From an uncultured Paracoccaceae bacterium (GTDB taxonomy: Bacteria > Pseudomonadota > Alphaproteobacteria > Rhodobacterales > Rhodobacteraceae), in NCBI GenBank assembly GCA_947499635.1, contig CANMPD010000002.1, positions 302,720 to 366,719 on the forward strand: a stretch of DNA of 64,000 nucleotides, in the 5' to 3' direction. Both the position numbers and the translations under genes were made by a program. The notes below the pieces were generated by a model that was given only the letters and a program-made list of their open reading frames with translations, did no database searches and had not been told where the DNA came from. Shown here in pieces: positions 18,430 to 28,396 of the stretch; the first letter of the stretch is position 1; each line of letters opens with the position of its first letter.

Positions 18430-21111
18430 ATGCCTGTTGTCGTCGTCGAATCCCCGGCCAAAGCCAAAACAATTAATAAATACCTGGGCAAGAACTATAC
18501 AGTTCTCGCATCTTATGGGCACGTGCGGGACCTTCCGGCCAAGAACGGATCCGTCGAACCCGACGACGATTTCGCCATGACATGGGAAATCGGCAATGAC
18601 AGCAAAAAGCACGTTCGCGCGATTGCTGACGCTTTGAAAAATGACGACGCATTGATTCTTGCAACTGACCCTGATCGCGAAGGGGAGGCGATCAGCTGGC
18701 ACTTGCAAGAGGCATTAACCAAACGACGGGCGATCAAAAAATCCACCGCTGTCAGCCGCGTGACCTTTAATGCGATTACCAAAGAGGCCGTAACGGCGGC
18801 GATGAAGCAACCACGCCAAGTGGATATGCCTCTTGTCGAAGCTTATTTGGCGCGGCGTGCATTAGACTATCTTGTGGGTTTCAACCTGTCGCCGGTCTTG
18901 TGGCGGAAACTCCCAGGTGCGCGCTCGGCTGGACGTGTGCAATCTGTCTGCCTACGTCTAATTGTTGAACGCGAGATGGAGATTGAAGCGTTTAATCCGG
19001 TCGAATACTGGTCCGTTAAATCACAAATGAAAACCCCGCGCGGGCAAGAGTTTGAAACGCGTTTGACCGTTTTAGGTGGTGATAAGCTAGATAAATTCTC
19101 GCTTGCCAATTCAACCGCAGCGGAATTAGCAGTTCAGGCAGTTACCTCGCGAACATACACAGCCCTGTCGGTTGAGGCTAAGCCTGCCTCCCGCAATCCA
19201 TCTGCACCGTTCATGACCTCGACCCTACAGCAAGAGGCCAGCCGCAAATTTGGTATGGGCGCACGCCAATGTATGAATGCTGCCCAACGCCTGTATGAAG
19301 CCGGCTTGATCACCTATATGCGAACCGACGGTATAGACATGGCGCCGGAGGCAATGGAAGCTGCCCGTGCCGAAATCGAGACGCGTTATGGCGCCGAATA
19401 CGTGCCGTCTGAGCCACGTATTTATAAAAACAAAGCCAAAAATGCCCAAGAGGCACACGAATGCATTCGTCCGACAGAAATGAACCGCGATGCGGCGAGC
19501 CTCAAGGTGTCAGAAGACGATCAGCGCAAACTGTACGACCTGATCTGGAAACGTACCCTTGCCTGCCAAATGGCCGGCGCACGAATGGAACGCACGACGG
19601 TTGATATAGGTTCTCCAGACAAGCAAATCGTCTTGCGCGCCACAGGACAAGTCATGTTATTTGATGGCTTTATGCGCGTTTATGAAGAAGGCCGCGATGA
19701 TGTGGTCGACGATGATGACAAACGTCTGCCGCAAATTATGCAGGGAGACGTCATTAATTTTGCTGGTGGCCTAGGCCCGCAAGCCGAAAAAGCAGGCACT
19801 GATGCCTGCGTGCTTTCTGATGATGCAGCTGTATTAGCGTTGCAACACCACACTCAACCCCCACCACGCTATACCGAGGCAACTCTGGTTAAACGAATGG
19901 AAGAGTTAGGTATTGGTCGCCCCTCAACATATGCAAGTGTCATTACCACGATCCAAGACCGCGAATATGTGCGCAAAGACAAAAACCGTCTGTACCCCGA
20001 AGATAAAGGCCGGATCGTAACAATCTTTTTGCTGAATTTCTTTCGCAATTACGTCGGCTACGAGTTCACAGCTAATCTAGAAAATAAGCTAGACGATGTC
20101 TCGGCCGGTGAACACGATTACAAAGAGCTCCTTGGTGGGTTTTGGCGCGACTTCTCGGCAGCAATTTCCGAAACTTCAGATTTACGGATCTCCGAAGTAT
20201 TAGATGTATTGGATGACGTGCTGGCTCCGCAGCTTTATCCACCACGTGAAGACGGAACAGACCCACGCGTTTGCCCAAAATGCGGCGTTGGCCAATTGCA
20301 TTTAAAAACCTCGCGCACGGGCGGGTTTGTCGGCTGTGGAAGTTATCCAGAGTGTAACTACACCCGACCTATCGCAGGCGAAGGTGCCGAGGGTGAAGAA
20401 AAGATGCTTGGCCTCGACAATGAGGACGAGATTTGGCTGAAATCAGGTCGTTACGGACCTTACGTACAGCGTGGTGATGTCTCGCCAGACACACCAAAGC
20501 CCAAACGCAGCTCTCTGCCGATGCAACGACATGGCGGTTGGGAAAAAGATCAAACCACACTAGAGCAAGCGGTTGAGCTGTTATCCCTCCCACGACATGT
20601 GGGCGACCACCCCGAAGGTGGGCGGATATCCGCAAACCTAGGACGGTTTGGACCTTACCTCATGCACAAGCTACCGACGGATGAAAAACCAACCTACGTC
20701 AGCTTTAAAAGCTACAAAGATATGTTTGAAGTTGGCATGAATCACGCGGTTGAATTACTGGCTGAAAAACGTGCCAATCCTGGTCGTCGTGGCACGGCGG
20801 CCAAAGCACTCAAGGAATTGGGCGAACATCCAGAAGACGGTGGCGCGGTTCAAATCATGGACGGCAAATACGGACCTTATGTCAAATGGGGCAAAGTAAA
20901 TGCGACACTGGCCGAAGGCACCAAGCCTGAAGATGTGACGATGGAAATGGCCACTGCTTTAATCGCTGAGAAATCCGCAAAGACGGGTAAGAAGAAAGCC
21001 CCAGCAAAAAAAGCAACCGCAAAGAAACCCGCGGCGAAAAAAGCGCCTGCGAAAAAAAAGGCGCCTGCAAAATCTAAAGCTGCGGCGAAGCCCGAACCCT
21101 CTGAAGATTAA
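18430..21111 (+). CDS. topA: DNA topoisomerase I
   Basis: An 893-residue type IA topoisomerase that relaxes negative supercoils. The Toprim domain starts at once (VVVVESPAKAKTINKYLG, with DPDREGEAISWH later), the active tyrosine is Tyr296 in GLITYMRTDG, and one Cys4 zinc ribbon is at about residues 615-645 (CPKCG and CGSYPEC). Three C-terminal repeats with GPYV/GPYL cores follow, then a Lys/Ala-rich tail (KKAPAKKATAKKPAAKK) that likely binds DNA non-specifically. I take the ATG at 18430, since the track start (18397) adds residues before the conserved N-terminus. Confidence 0.96.
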   Translation: MPVVVVESPAKAKTINKYLGKNYTVLASYGHVRDLPAKNGSVEPDDDFAMTWEIGNDSKKHVRAIADALKNDDALILATDPDREGEAISWHLQEALTKRRAIKKSTAVSRVTFNAITKEAVTAAMKQPRQVDMPLVEAYLARRALDYLVGFNLSPVLWRKLPGARSAGRVQSVCLRLIVEREMEIEAFNPVEYWSVKSQMKTPRGQEFETRLTVLGGDKLDKFSLANSTAAELAVQAVTSRTYTALSVEAKPASRNPSAPFMTSTLQQEASRKFGMGARQCMNAAQRLYEAGLITYMRTDGIDMAPEAMEAARAEIETRYGAEYVPSEPRIYKNKAKNAQEAHECIRPTEMNRDAASLKVSEDDQRKLYDLIWKRTLACQMAGARMERTTVDIGSPDKQIVLRATGQVMLFDGFMRVYEEGRDDVVDDDDKRLPQIMQGDVINFAGGLGPQAEKAGTDACVLSDDAAVLALQHHTQPPPRYTEATLVKRMEELGIGRPSTYASVITTIQDREYVRKDKNRLYPEDKGRIVTIFLLNFFRNYVGYEFTANLENKLDDVSAGEHDYKELLGGFWRDFSAAISETSDLRISEVLDVLDDVLAPQLYPPREDGTDPRVCPKCGVGQLHLKTSRTGGFVGCGSYPECNYTRPIAGEGAEGEEKMLGLDNEDEIWLKSGRYGPYVQRGDVSPDTPKPKRSSLPMQRHGGWEKDQTTLEQAVELLSLPRHVGDHPEGGRISANLGRFGPYLMHKLPTDEKPTYVSFKSYKDMFEVGMNHAVELLAEKRANPGRRGTAAKALKELGEHPEDGGAVQIMDGKYGPYVKWGKVNATLAEGTKPEDVTMEMATALIAEKSAKTGKKKAPAKKATAKKPAAKKAPAKKKAPAKSKAAAKPEPSED

Positions 21112-21119
21112 AACGTAAG

Positions 21120-21143
21120 GGCGGCGCGTTTAACACAGCCGCC
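21120..21143 (+). terminator. Hairpin after topA
   Basis: GGCGGC and GCCGCC pair around a 12-nt loop 8 nt after the topA stop. It is followed by a pyrimidine-rich stretch (TTGCTCTCCCCC) rather than a clean U-run, so it is a moderate candidate. Confidence 0.45.
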
Positions 21144-21265
21144 TTGCTCTCCCCCTCGTGCCATATGCAATACGCATCGTCGCCAGCTTGCCTTATTAGG
21201 GCCGCGCTTGCATACATAACCGTATAAAGCACATTGCATTTCGGTCTCGGGGAGGAGAACCAAAA

Positions 21266-22102
21266 ATGGATAATCGCTACAGCCTGCATCCTGAACATGT
21301 CAAAACACTGAATACGACCCAATTGCGTGATCATTTTCACGTACCGGCCGTATTCCGTAGCGGAGACCTATCCATGACCTATACCCACGAAGATCGCATG
21401 ATCATCATGGGTATTTGCCCTACAACCAATGCCTTAGAGTTACCCGAGGATGTCAGTGCAGTTACGGGTACCGACTTTATGCTTCAACGCCGAGAGCTGG
21501 GGACAATCAACATCGGTGGGACTGGCCATGTATCCATTGATGGCGAAAGCTATGCAATTGGCACCAACGAAGGTCTATACATAGGCCAAGGTGCCCGACA
21601 TGTGGTGTTTACCTCAGACAACCCCGCGACACCCGCGAAATTCTATGCCAATTCCGCCCCCGCGCACGCGGCCTACCCCCATAAAAAAGTCACGATGGCT
21701 GACAGTTCCCCTGTGGTTTTGGGAGCAACCGAGACAAACAACCAACGAACCATCTACCGATTTTTACACCCAGATGTCATGGCCACCTGCCAGCTGGCCA
21801 TGGGGTTGACGCAACTGGGGGCTGGATCAAACTGGAACACCTTTCCCCCTCACACGCATATGCGCCGGATGGAGACCTATTTTTATTTCGCAATGGATCC
21901 AGATACTGTGGTGTTTCACCTGATGGGAGAGCCCAGCGAAACACGCCATATCGTTATGCGCAACGAAGAAGCTGTGATCTCACCAGCATGGTCCATTCAC
22001 GCAGGCGCGAGCACCGGGCCGTATTGCTTTATCTGGAGCATGGCCGGTGAGAACCAAGTATTTGAAGATATGGACTTTGTTTCGCCCAAGGACATCCTAT
22101 GA
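21266..22102 (+). CDS. kduI: 5-dehydro-4-deoxy-D-glucuronate isomerase
   Basis: A 278-residue KduI, a metal-dependent cupin that isomerises 4-deoxy-L-threo-5-hexosulose uronate to 3-deoxy-D-glycero-2,5-hexodiulosonate in breakdown of unsaturated uronates (from pectin, alginate-like or glycosaminoglycan material). The metal-binding HTHMRRMETYFYF is near residues 196-208, and GEPSETRHIVMRNEEAVISPAWSIHAG is typical. GGAGGAG precedes the ATG. Its stop overlaps the kduD start (ATGA), so the two are translationally coupled. Confidence 0.95.
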   Translation: MDNRYSLHPEHVKTLNTTQLRDHFHVPAVFRSGDLSMTYTHEDRMIIMGICPTTNALELPEDVSAVTGTDFMLQRRELGTINIGGTGHVSIDGESYAIGTNEGLYIGQGARHVVFTSDNPATPAKFYANSAPAHAAYPHKKVTMADSSPVVLGATETNNQRTIYRFLHPDVMATCQLAMGLTQLGAGSNWNTFPPHTHMRRMETYFYFAMDPDTVVFHLMGEPSETRHIVMRNEEAVISPAWSIHAGASTGPYCFIWSMAGENQVFEDMDFVSPKDIL

Positions 22103-22845
22103 TCAATTTGTTCGATTTAACCGGCCAAACCGCCCTTGTCACAGGCGCCCGCACAGGTCTTGGTCAGGGGATCGCCCTCGCGCTTGCGGGCGCAGGCGCC
22201 GACATCGTGGGCCTCGGGTCACGCCCGATGGATGACACAGCGCAAAAGGTGACGTCACTTGGACGTAAATTTAGCTGTCTAGAGATTGACCTTAGTCAAC
22301 CTTTTGACGCAACGCAGGTCATGGTGGATGCAAAACACCCGAACATTCTGGTCAATAACGCAGGTATTATTCGCCGCGCCGATCTGCCTGAGGCGACAAT
22401 GGAAGATTGGGATGATGTTTTAACAGTCAATCTGCGTGCAGCCTATGAATTGTCTCAAGCCTTTGCCAAGGCGCGTATAGAGACCGCCAGACCGGGGCGG
22501 ATCATCAACATCGCATCAATGCTATCCTACCAAGGTGGCATCCGTGTCGCATCTTATACAGCCTCTAAACACGCAATAGTAGGTTTAACACGGGCCCTTG
22601 CAAACGAGTTGGCGCCTTACGGTATTACCGTCAATGCAATTGCTCCGGGGTATATGGACACCGATAACACCGCAGCCCTGCGTGCAGATACACATCGAAA
22701 TGCAGAGATTTTAGGCCGTATTCCTGCAGGCCGTTGGGGACAACCCCAAGATCTTGCCTCTGCAATCTTATTTCTCGCATCGACAGCATCGTCTTATGTA
22801 ACAGCTGTCACCCTTCCCGTGGATGGTGGCTGGCTGTCTCGATAA
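22099..22845 (+). CDS. kduD: 2-dehydro-3-deoxy-D-gluconate 5-dehydrogenase (SDR)
   Basis: A 248-residue short-chain dehydrogenase performing the step after KduI, reducing 3-deoxy-D-glycero-2,5-hexodiulosonate to 2-keto-3-deoxygluconate. It has the nucleotide-binding TGARTGLGQG, NNAG, the catalytic Ser in NIASMLSYQGG and YTASK, and the ANELAPYGITVNAIAPGYM region. The kduI neighbour supports the specific assignment. KDG kinase and aldolase genes are not nearby. Confidence 0.93.
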   Translation: MINLFDLTGQTALVTGARTGLGQGIALALAGAGADIVGLGSRPMDDTAQKVTSLGRKFSCLEIDLSQPFDATQVMVDAKHPNILVNNAGIIRRADLPEATMEDWDDVLTVNLRAAYELSQAFAKARIETARPGRIINIASMLSYQGGIRVASYTASKHAIVGLTRALANELAPYGITVNAIAPGYMDTDNTAALRADTHRNAEILGRIPAGRWGQPQDLASAILFLASTASSYVTAVTLPVDGGWLSR

Positions 22846-22854
22846 ACCGTAAAA

Positions 22855-22892
22855 TAACTGCCCTACCTATCAAGAGAGGAATGGGGCAGTTA
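22855..22892. terminator. Convergent terminator kduD / HAD gene
   Basis: TAACTGCCC and GGGCAGTTA form a 9-bp stem with a 20-nt loop, followed on the plus strand by CTATTTTGTT. Confidence 0.55.
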
Positions 22893-22924
22893 CTATTTTG
22901 TTAGCCGCCCCCATCAAGCATTGC

Positions 22925-23587
22925 TCACAATCCGATCATTGATGGGATTTGCCCCATATCGGATATAATCTCGGCGCCGACTGCAGACAGTTTATCAGCT
23001 CCGCCATGAGGTGCATAACCAATGCACCGGATACCTGCGCGCTGTGCGGCTAATGCGCCGGTTGGGCTATCTTCGACTACGACGCAATCTTGTGGCGCCA
23101 TACCAAAAGCGTTCACTGCCGCGAGAAATAAGCCTGGGTCAGGTTTAGACACCCCAAGCGTATGCGCCGAGAACATCGCCTTGGGATAGAACCGATCCCA
23201 AAGGTCATTCTGGCCAAGTGAGATTTTCATCTTATCTTCACTGCCATTAGAGGCCACACAAAACGGAACTTGCGCAGCATCGAGTAAATCCAAAAGAGCG
23301 GGTATTCCTGACACGACATCAACACCGACACGCAATCGATCATACATTTCGCGATAAATCTCATCAGTCCAGTCATCAGGGAGCTCCGCGCCGTGTTCCA
23401 TCGCGGTTATCTTGGTTCCAGCCATCGTGCCTCCAACAAACAGGTTCATACATTTCTCAAGCGTCAACTCGAGACCAAAGCGAGCGAGGTTCTGAACGAG
23501 GACTTCACAGATCGCTGTTTCCGTGTCGACCAACACGCCGTCGCAGTCAAAAATCACCAATTTAGGAAGTGTCCGTGTTCTGGTCAT
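22925..23587 (-). CDS. HAD family phosphatase (phosphoglycolate/sugar-phosphate type)
   Basis: A 220-residue haloacid-dehalogenase hydrolase. Motif I is IFDCDGVLVDTE, motif II VASNGS, motif III the lysine in GVSKPDPGLFL, and motif IV VVEDSPTG; an alpha-helical cap follows motif I. This subgroup includes phosphoglycolate phosphatases and beta-phosphoglucomutase-like sugar phosphatases; substrate not assignable. It lies 12 nt downstream of rsmD, so it is probably the third gene of a flavoprotein-rsmD-HAD operon. Confidence 0.88.
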   Translation of the reverse strand: MTRTRTLPKLVIFDCDGVLVDTETAICEVLVQNLARFGLELTLEKCMNLFVGGTMAGTKITAMEHGAELPDDWTDEIYREMYDRLRVGVDVVSGIPALLDLLDAAQVPFCVASNGSEDKMKISLGQNDLWDRFYPKAMFSAHTLGVSKPDPGLFLAAVNAFGMAPQDCVVVEDSPTGALAAQRAGIRCIGYAPHGGADKLSAVGAEIISDMGQIPSMIGL

Positions 23588-23599
23588 AGTTGGATCCTT

Positions 23600-24151
23600 T
23601 TACGTTTTCCACATCAGCGAAATATAAGTATCGCCGTATTTTCGACTATCATGTGCTTCAAACCCTGCCGGCGGAGCCTGAGGCGTGCTCTCTTCCCAAA
23701 CAATCAACGCATCTTTAGCCACCCAGCCGCCAGAAACTGCAAAATCCAGTGCCTTCTCGCCTAAGGTTTTCCCATAGGGTGGATCCATAAAAATTACATC
23801 ATAAGCGGCCTCGGGGTTTTCGCCCAATTTCAGGACATTACGGCGCATAAGATGACTGTGGCTTTGCGCTTTGCAAATCTCGATGTTTTGCGTAATCAAT
23901 CGTTGTGAGACCCGCCCATCGTCGACAAATGTCACATGGTCTGCCCCGCGTGAGAGCGCTTCAAGTCCTAGCGCACCGGTACCTGCAAAAAGATCTAACA
24001 CCCGCGCCCCGGGAATTGCACCTGTATGCATCAAAACATTAAAGAGACTTTCACGCACACGATCGGTTGTCGGACGGAGATGCGCACCCGCATCCCCCTT
24101 GCCCAGCGCAGCCAAGGCCCGACCGCGAAAATCACCTGCGATAATTCTCAT
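23600..24151 (-). CDS. rsmD: 16S rRNA (guanine966-N2)-methyltransferase
   Basis: A 183-residue methyltransferase that modifies G966 of 16S rRNA in the assembled 30S subunit. It opens with MRIIAGDFRGRAL, has the SAM loop VLDLFAGTGALGLEALSRGA and the catalytic DPPY (DVIFMDPPYGK). Its ATG overlaps the stop of the flavoprotein gene by 4 nt. Confidence 0.95.
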   Translation of the reverse strand: MRIIAGDFRGRALAALGKGDAGAHLRPTTDRVRESLFNVLMHTGAIPGARVLDLFAGTGALGLEALSRGADHVTFVDDGRVSQRLITQNIEICKAQSHSHLMRRNVLKLGENPEAAYDVIFMDPPYGKTLGEKALDFAVSGGWVAKDALIVWEESTPQAPPAGFEAHDSRKYGDTYISLMWKT

Positions 24152-25359
24152 GCTTTTAGCAATAGTTTCAAGTCGGCCTCGGCGTCGGCGACAATAGTTT
24201 TATCTGCAGTTTTTCCGGCCTCGATCAACCGCTTTGCAACCATATAAGCCCTTGGGTCATTCATAGCATCAACCGCAACCAATTGCTCGCCGCGATAATA
24301 CCAATACGATGCCACCAGCCCATCGCCCTTACGCACCACTACGTTGTCATATCCTGTGTTCAACCCTGCGATCTGGAGTTTTACATCATATTGATCAGAC
24401 CAGAACCATGGTGTTGCGACATAATCTTTCGTCCCACCCAACATATTTTGCGCCACCACCTCGGCTTGATCGATAGCATTAGGAACACTCTCGAGGCGAA
24501 TACGCTCTCCACGGTACGGAAAAGAAGCACAATCGCCAGCGGCCCACACATCTGGTGCAGAGGTTCGCCCATGGGCGTCGGTTTCAATACCGTTGTCCAA
24601 AGCAATCCCCGCCGCTTCGGCCAGATCAGTCGCAGGAACAATCCCCACACCTGCAATCACAAAATCAACGTCTAATTCACGCCCGTCGCTCAATGTGGCA
24701 GATGTCACTGCACCGGTTTTACCTTGCAAGCTACTCAGCCCGACACCTTCTAGGATATCGACACCCTGTGCGGCATGCAGTTCACGGAAATATGCCGATG
24801 TCTCAGGTGAAGCAACACGCTGTAAAATGCGGTCTGACATTTCAACCAACGTTACAGCTACACCGCGTTTGGCACAAACCGCAGCAGCCTCTAACCCGAT
24901 ATATCCGCCCCCCACGATCAAAGCTTTCGCCCCAGAGACAACATGCGGAGCCATAGCATCTACGTCGGCCAAATCCCGCACCACAAATACATTTTCTAAA
25001 TCACCACCAATCTCAGATGGTAATCGCCGCGGAACCGAACCCGTCGTCAAAGCAAGCTGGTCATACGACAAGGTTTCATCGCCAATTTCAATGCATTTGG
25101 CATCTGTATCGATCCCGTTCACCCACTCTCCCAAACGCAACGTGATCTTTTCGTCGCTATAGAAACTTTCGGGGCGCAGGTAGAGCCGCTCTTTACTCAT
25201 TTCACCTAAGAGATAGGCTTTGGACAACGGTGGGCGCTGATATGGTGGATCTAACTCCCCTCCCACAAGCGTAATTTCTCCGTCAAAACCGTCTTTGCGC
25301 AGCTTGGCAACCAGTGATGCTCCAGCTTGTCCCGCACCAATTACGACGATATGGCTCAT
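24148..25359 (-). CDS. FAD-dependent pyridine-nucleotide oxidoreductase (ferredoxin-reductase type)
   Basis: A 403-residue flavoprotein of the ferredoxin/rubredoxin/rhodocoxin reductase group. It has the FAD site VVIGAGQAGASLVAKLR, the NAD(P)H site LIVGGGYIGLEAAAV, the second FAD motif VWAAGDCASFP and a C-terminal reductase domain. Such enzymes pass electrons from NAD(P)H to a ferredoxin feeding a P450 or Rieske oxygenase. No ferredoxin or oxygenase is next to it; rsmD follows with a 4-nt overlap. Confidence 0.88.
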   Translation of the reverse strand: MSHIVVIGAGQAGASLVAKLRKDGFDGEITLVGGELDPPYQRPPLSKAYLLGEMSKERLYLRPESFYSDEKITLRLGEWVNGIDTDAKCIEIGDETLSYDQLALTTGSVPRRLPSEIGGDLENVFVVRDLADVDAMAPHVVSGAKALIVGGGYIGLEAAAVCAKRGVAVTLVEMSDRILQRVASPETSAYFRELHAAQGVDILEGVGLSSLQGKTGAVTSATLSDGRELDVDFVIAGVGIVPATDLAEAAGIALDNGIETDAHGRTSAPDVWAAGDCASFPYRGERIRLESVPNAIDQAEVVAQNMLGGTKDYVATPWFWSDQYDVKLQIAGLNTGYDNVVVRKGDGLVASYWYYRGEQLVAVDAMNDPRAYMVAKRLIEAGKTADKTIVADAEADLKLLLKA

Positions 25360-25469
25360 ATGCCTCTTGCCTCCTGCGACAGTTGTTCTACGTTTGCGCA
25401 GACCCTAGAACCATTTAGGGCTGACGAAAACCAAATTGCACAGCCTTGCTCAAAGAAGGAGCCGCGCGT

Positions 25470-25955
25470 ATGATCTCAGTAGGAACCGCCCTGCCAGACG
25501 CCACCCTAATCGAAATGACAGCAGAGGGCCCGGCCCCGGTTGCGCTTTCTGATAAAACCAAAGGCCGCAAAATTGTGATTTTTGCTGTCCCTGGCGCTTT
25601 CACCCCCACGTGCCATGCCGCACATGTGCCAAGTTTTATCCGTACCAAAGACCAGTTTTCCAACAAAGGCATTGATGAAATCATCTGCGTGTCCGCCAAC
25701 GATCCATTTGTCATGGGCGCTTGGGGTGAAGCAACAGGCGCCACCGCAGCAGGCCTCACCATGCTTGCGGATGCCGACAGCAGCTTTACAGACGCGATCG
25801 GTATGCGCTTTGACGCACCCCCTGCAGGTTTGATCGGGCGATCTAAACGTTATGCAATGCTGGTTGAGGATGGTGAGGTAAAAATCCTTCACCTCGAAGA
25901 AAGTCCTGGCACATGCGAAGTGTCTGCTGGCGAAGCGTTGCTGGATGCGCTGTAA
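25470..25955 (+). CDS. Peroxiredoxin (Prx5 type)
   Basis: A 161-residue thiol peroxidase. The peroxidatic cysteine is Cys48 in VPGAFTPTCHAAHVPSFI, the Prx5-subfamily signature; these enzymes reduce hydrogen peroxide and alkyl hydroperoxides with glutathione/glutaredoxin or thioredoxin. I chose the ATG at 25470 (AAGAAGGA upstream) over the track start 25446, because MISVGTALPDATL is the normal N-terminus. Transcribed divergently from the flavoprotein gene. Confidence 0.93.
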   Translation: MISVGTALPDATLIEMTAEGPAPVALSDKTKGRKIVIFAVPGAFTPTCHAAHVPSFIRTKDQFSNKGIDEIICVSANDPFVMGAWGEATGATAAGLTMLADADSSFTDAIGMRFDAPPAGLIGRSKRYAMLVEDGEVKILHLEESPGTCEVSAGEALLDAL

Positions 25956-26003
25956 TCCGTCACGAATCGTGAATATTACAGTGACTTGAGAAGCTTCGTT
26001 CCA

Positions 26004-26873
26004 ATGACAAATGCGCAGACCCCCACGATACATCCTGCTGCTATTATGGCTGCAGTCATGGAGGAAATCCAAAACGCCCGCGCATTTGTCGCGCGGGATG
26101 ATGCGTTTGACAGCGCACAGGAACTGCGTATCGCATTACGGCGTCTTCGTAGCGGGCTAACATTGTTTCGCCCGTTACTTCCGACGGATCAAGGCAAGAC
26201 CCTGCTAGAAGAAGCTCGCTGGCTTAGTGCAGAAGTGACCCGTTTGCGTGATCTCTATCTATTATGGCAAGATACATTGACACCCGCACGTGTTGCTTTG
26301 CCGAATAACGCGGCCTTGGAAGCGCTGGAAAAACGTGTCTTGGACAAGATACAATCCGAACGCAGTGCTCTTTGCGAGCTCTTACAAGGAGATCGTTTCG
26401 CCGCATTTTTCGAGTCCGGGCAGGCCCTGACTGTCTCTGAGAACTGGCGAGACACAACCAATGACGCCTCGCGTCTCCAGACACTTTGCCACGAAACCCT
26501 TACCCTGCGTCTCAATCAGGCGATTAAACATGGCGAGAGCCTCAAACGTTTGGATCCCAAGTCTCGCGACAGTTTCCGTAAAAGCCTGCGCAAGCTGCGA
26601 GCGACGGCAGAATTCACGCAGTCGATGTTTACAAATAAGAAAACCAAAGCGTTTTTAAAACAACTCAAGAAACTGCTGGATTCCATGGTCGCTGCTCGTG
26701 ATGCAACCGCGGTGCGGGCAACATTAGAATGGCTCATCCAAGATATGGATAAAACGTCAGCGGAACACCACATTGCGGTTGAACTGATTAAGGCAAAAGA
26801 AGCTAGCGTGACTTTAGATAACAAACGGTTACAGAAACTGTGGCGTGCGACGATAGCCTTGCCGCCAAGTTAA
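26004..26873 (+). CDS. CHAD domain protein
   Basis: A 289-residue, alpha-helical CHAD-domain protein. CHAD domains bind inorganic polyphosphate through conserved His and basic residues and are often found with polyphosphate granules. Visible are EELRIALRRLRSGLTLF-like helices (actual text QELRIALRRLRSGLTLF) and the basic repeat FRKSLRKLRATAEFTQ. The CYTH phosphatase domain often fused to CHAD is absent. I prefer the ATG at 26004 over the TTG at 25986. Confidence 0.85.
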   Translation: MTNAQTPTIHPAAIMAAVMEEIQNARAFVARDDAFDSAQELRIALRRLRSGLTLFRPLLPTDQGKTLLEEARWLSAEVTRLRDLYLLWQDTLTPARVALPNNAALEALEKRVLDKIQSERSALCELLQGDRFAAFFESGQALTVSENWRDTTNDASRLQTLCHETLTLRLNQAIKHGESLKRLDPKSRDSFRKSLRKLRATAEFTQSMFTNKKTKAFLKQLKKLLDSMVAARDATAVRATLEWLIQDMDKTSAEHHIAVELIKAKEASVTLDNKRLQKLWRATIALPPS

Positions 26874-26881
26874 ACAAACGG

Positions 26882-27163
26882 TCAACTCCCCGCCAGATCA
26901 TCCATCTTACGTGCAAGTTTGATATCTAAATCACTTAACCCACCAATATCATGAGTGGTTAGGACAACTTGGACTCGGTTGTAGATGTTACTCCATTCGG
27001 GATGGTGGTTCCATTTCTCGGACCATATCGCAGCCTGCGTCATAAAGCCAAAAGCGGCAACGAAATCCTCAAAGACATATGTCTTTTGGATAGCGTCCCG
27101 CCCCTGTACGCGCGACCACCCGGCATATAATAGCGCCTCTATCTGGTGATTTTGCTCTGTCAT
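26882..27163 (-). CDS. phhB: Pterin-4a-carbinolamine dehydratase
   Basis: A 93-residue PCD/DCoH protein that dehydrates 4a-hydroxytetrahydropterin to recycle the pterin cofactor of aromatic amino acid hydroxylases. The catalytic signature [16 protein letters not shown] is present with the C-terminal [20 protein letters not shown]. No phenylalanine hydroxylase gene is in the window. Its ATG overlaps the upstream gene stop by 4 nt. Confidence 0.93.
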   Translation of the reverse strand: MTEQNHQIEALLYAGWSRVQGRDAIQKTYVFEDFVAAFGFMTQAAIWSEKWNHHPEWSNIYNRVQVVLTTHDIGGLSDLDIKLARKMDDLAGS

Positions 27164-28347
27164 TCTTGCTCTTCAATTACAACTTTCTTGAACGGACCAT
27201 AGCTGGTTAGGATATCTATTTCGTCATCCACCGCAGCGCGTTCTGCTTTGAGATACTGCTCAATTGCTTCGCGAAACCCGGGATCAGCGACCCAATGTAA
27301 GCTGTGTGTTTGCGTTGGAAGGTATCCACGAGCGAGTTTATGTTCGCCCTGCGCACCGGCTTCAACGCGGCTCAATCCCATGCCAATGGCCAGATCAATA
27401 GCCTGATAGTAACACAACTCAAAATGCAAACAGGGATGGTGTTCCGAGCAGCCCCAGTATCGTCCAAATAACGTCTCGCGCCCTATAAAATTTAGAGCTC
27501 CCGCAATCGCCTGTCCGTCACGTTCCGCCAAAACCAAAGCCACATCATCGGCCATAGTCTCGTGTAGGATATTAAAAAATTCTCTGGTGAGATAAGGGCT
27601 CCCCCACTTACGGGCGCCTGTATCCTGATAAAATTCCCAGAACACATCCCAATGCTCCGGACGCAAGTCCGCCCCTCTATAGGTCCGGATGTCTCCTCCA
27701 AACTCTTGGGCCTGCCGACGCTCTTTACGCATATTTTTGCGTTTACGCGACGACAGCGCATTTAGAAAGCTGTCAAAGCTTTCATACCCCTCATTCAACC
27801 AGTGAAATTGCTGACTGACTCGGGACATCAGGCCCATTTGTCTGCCAATTTCCGTCTCACCCTCGGTGCAAAACGTTACATGAAGCGACGACATATTATT
27901 ATCGCTCGCCAATTGCACCGCCCCTTGCACCAAGGCCGAATGTCCTGTGTTCTCAAACCCTGGACGCACCAAAAAACGTCGGCCTGTGGCCGGTGTAAAA
28001 GGAACAGCCATTTGTAATTTAGGGTAATAATGACCGCCGGCCTGCTCGTAAGCATGTGCCCAGTTATGGTCAAAAATATATTCGCCCTGACTATGCCCCT
28101 TGGCATATAGCGGCGCGCAGGCAATCAGTTGCCCATCTTGATAACAGGTCAGATAATACGCACCCCAACCTGTCCCCGGCCCGATTGATCCACTTTGTTC
28201 AAGCGCCAATAAAAACCGATGCGTGGTAAAAGGATCAAATGGGCGCGTGCCGTCTGCAGCTTCGGGACAGGCGCAGCTGTCCCAATCTTCTGCCCGGATC
28301 TGCGTCAAAGACGGAAGAACCTCAATTTCAACAGTGGCTTGATCCAT
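27160..28347 (-). CDS. GNAT/FemAB-like protein of the COG3146 (DUF482) family
   Basis: A 395-residue protein matching the family annotated as peptidoglycan-biosynthesis-related acyltransferases (COG3146). It includes [60 protein letters not shown] and [16 protein letters not shown]. The C-terminal half carries the GNAT-like fold; biochemical function is not established. It overlaps phhB by 4 nt, so they are probably translated together. Confidence 0.83.
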   Translation of the reverse strand: MDQATVEIEVLPSLTQIRAEDWDSCACPEAADGTRPFDPFTTHRFLLALEQSGSIGPGTGWGAYYLTCYQDGQLIACAPLYAKGHSQGEYIFDHNWAHAYEQAGGHYYPKLQMAVPFTPATGRRFLVRPGFENTGHSALVQGAVQLASDNNMSSLHVTFCTEGETEIGRQMGLMSRVSQQFHWLNEGYESFDSFLNALSSRKRKNMRKERRQAQEFGGDIRTYRGADLRPEHWDVFWEFYQDTGARKWGSPYLTREFFNILHETMADDVALVLAERDGQAIAGALNFIGRETLFGRYWGCSEHHPCLHFELCYYQAIDLAIGMGLSRVEAGAQGEHKLARGYLPTQTHSLHWVADPGFREAIEQYLKAERAAVDDEIDILTSYGPFKKVVIEEQE

Positions 28348-28396
28348 CCGTGTCCCTCCGCTTATGTCTCATTATCTGGGAGAACAATCATATAGA

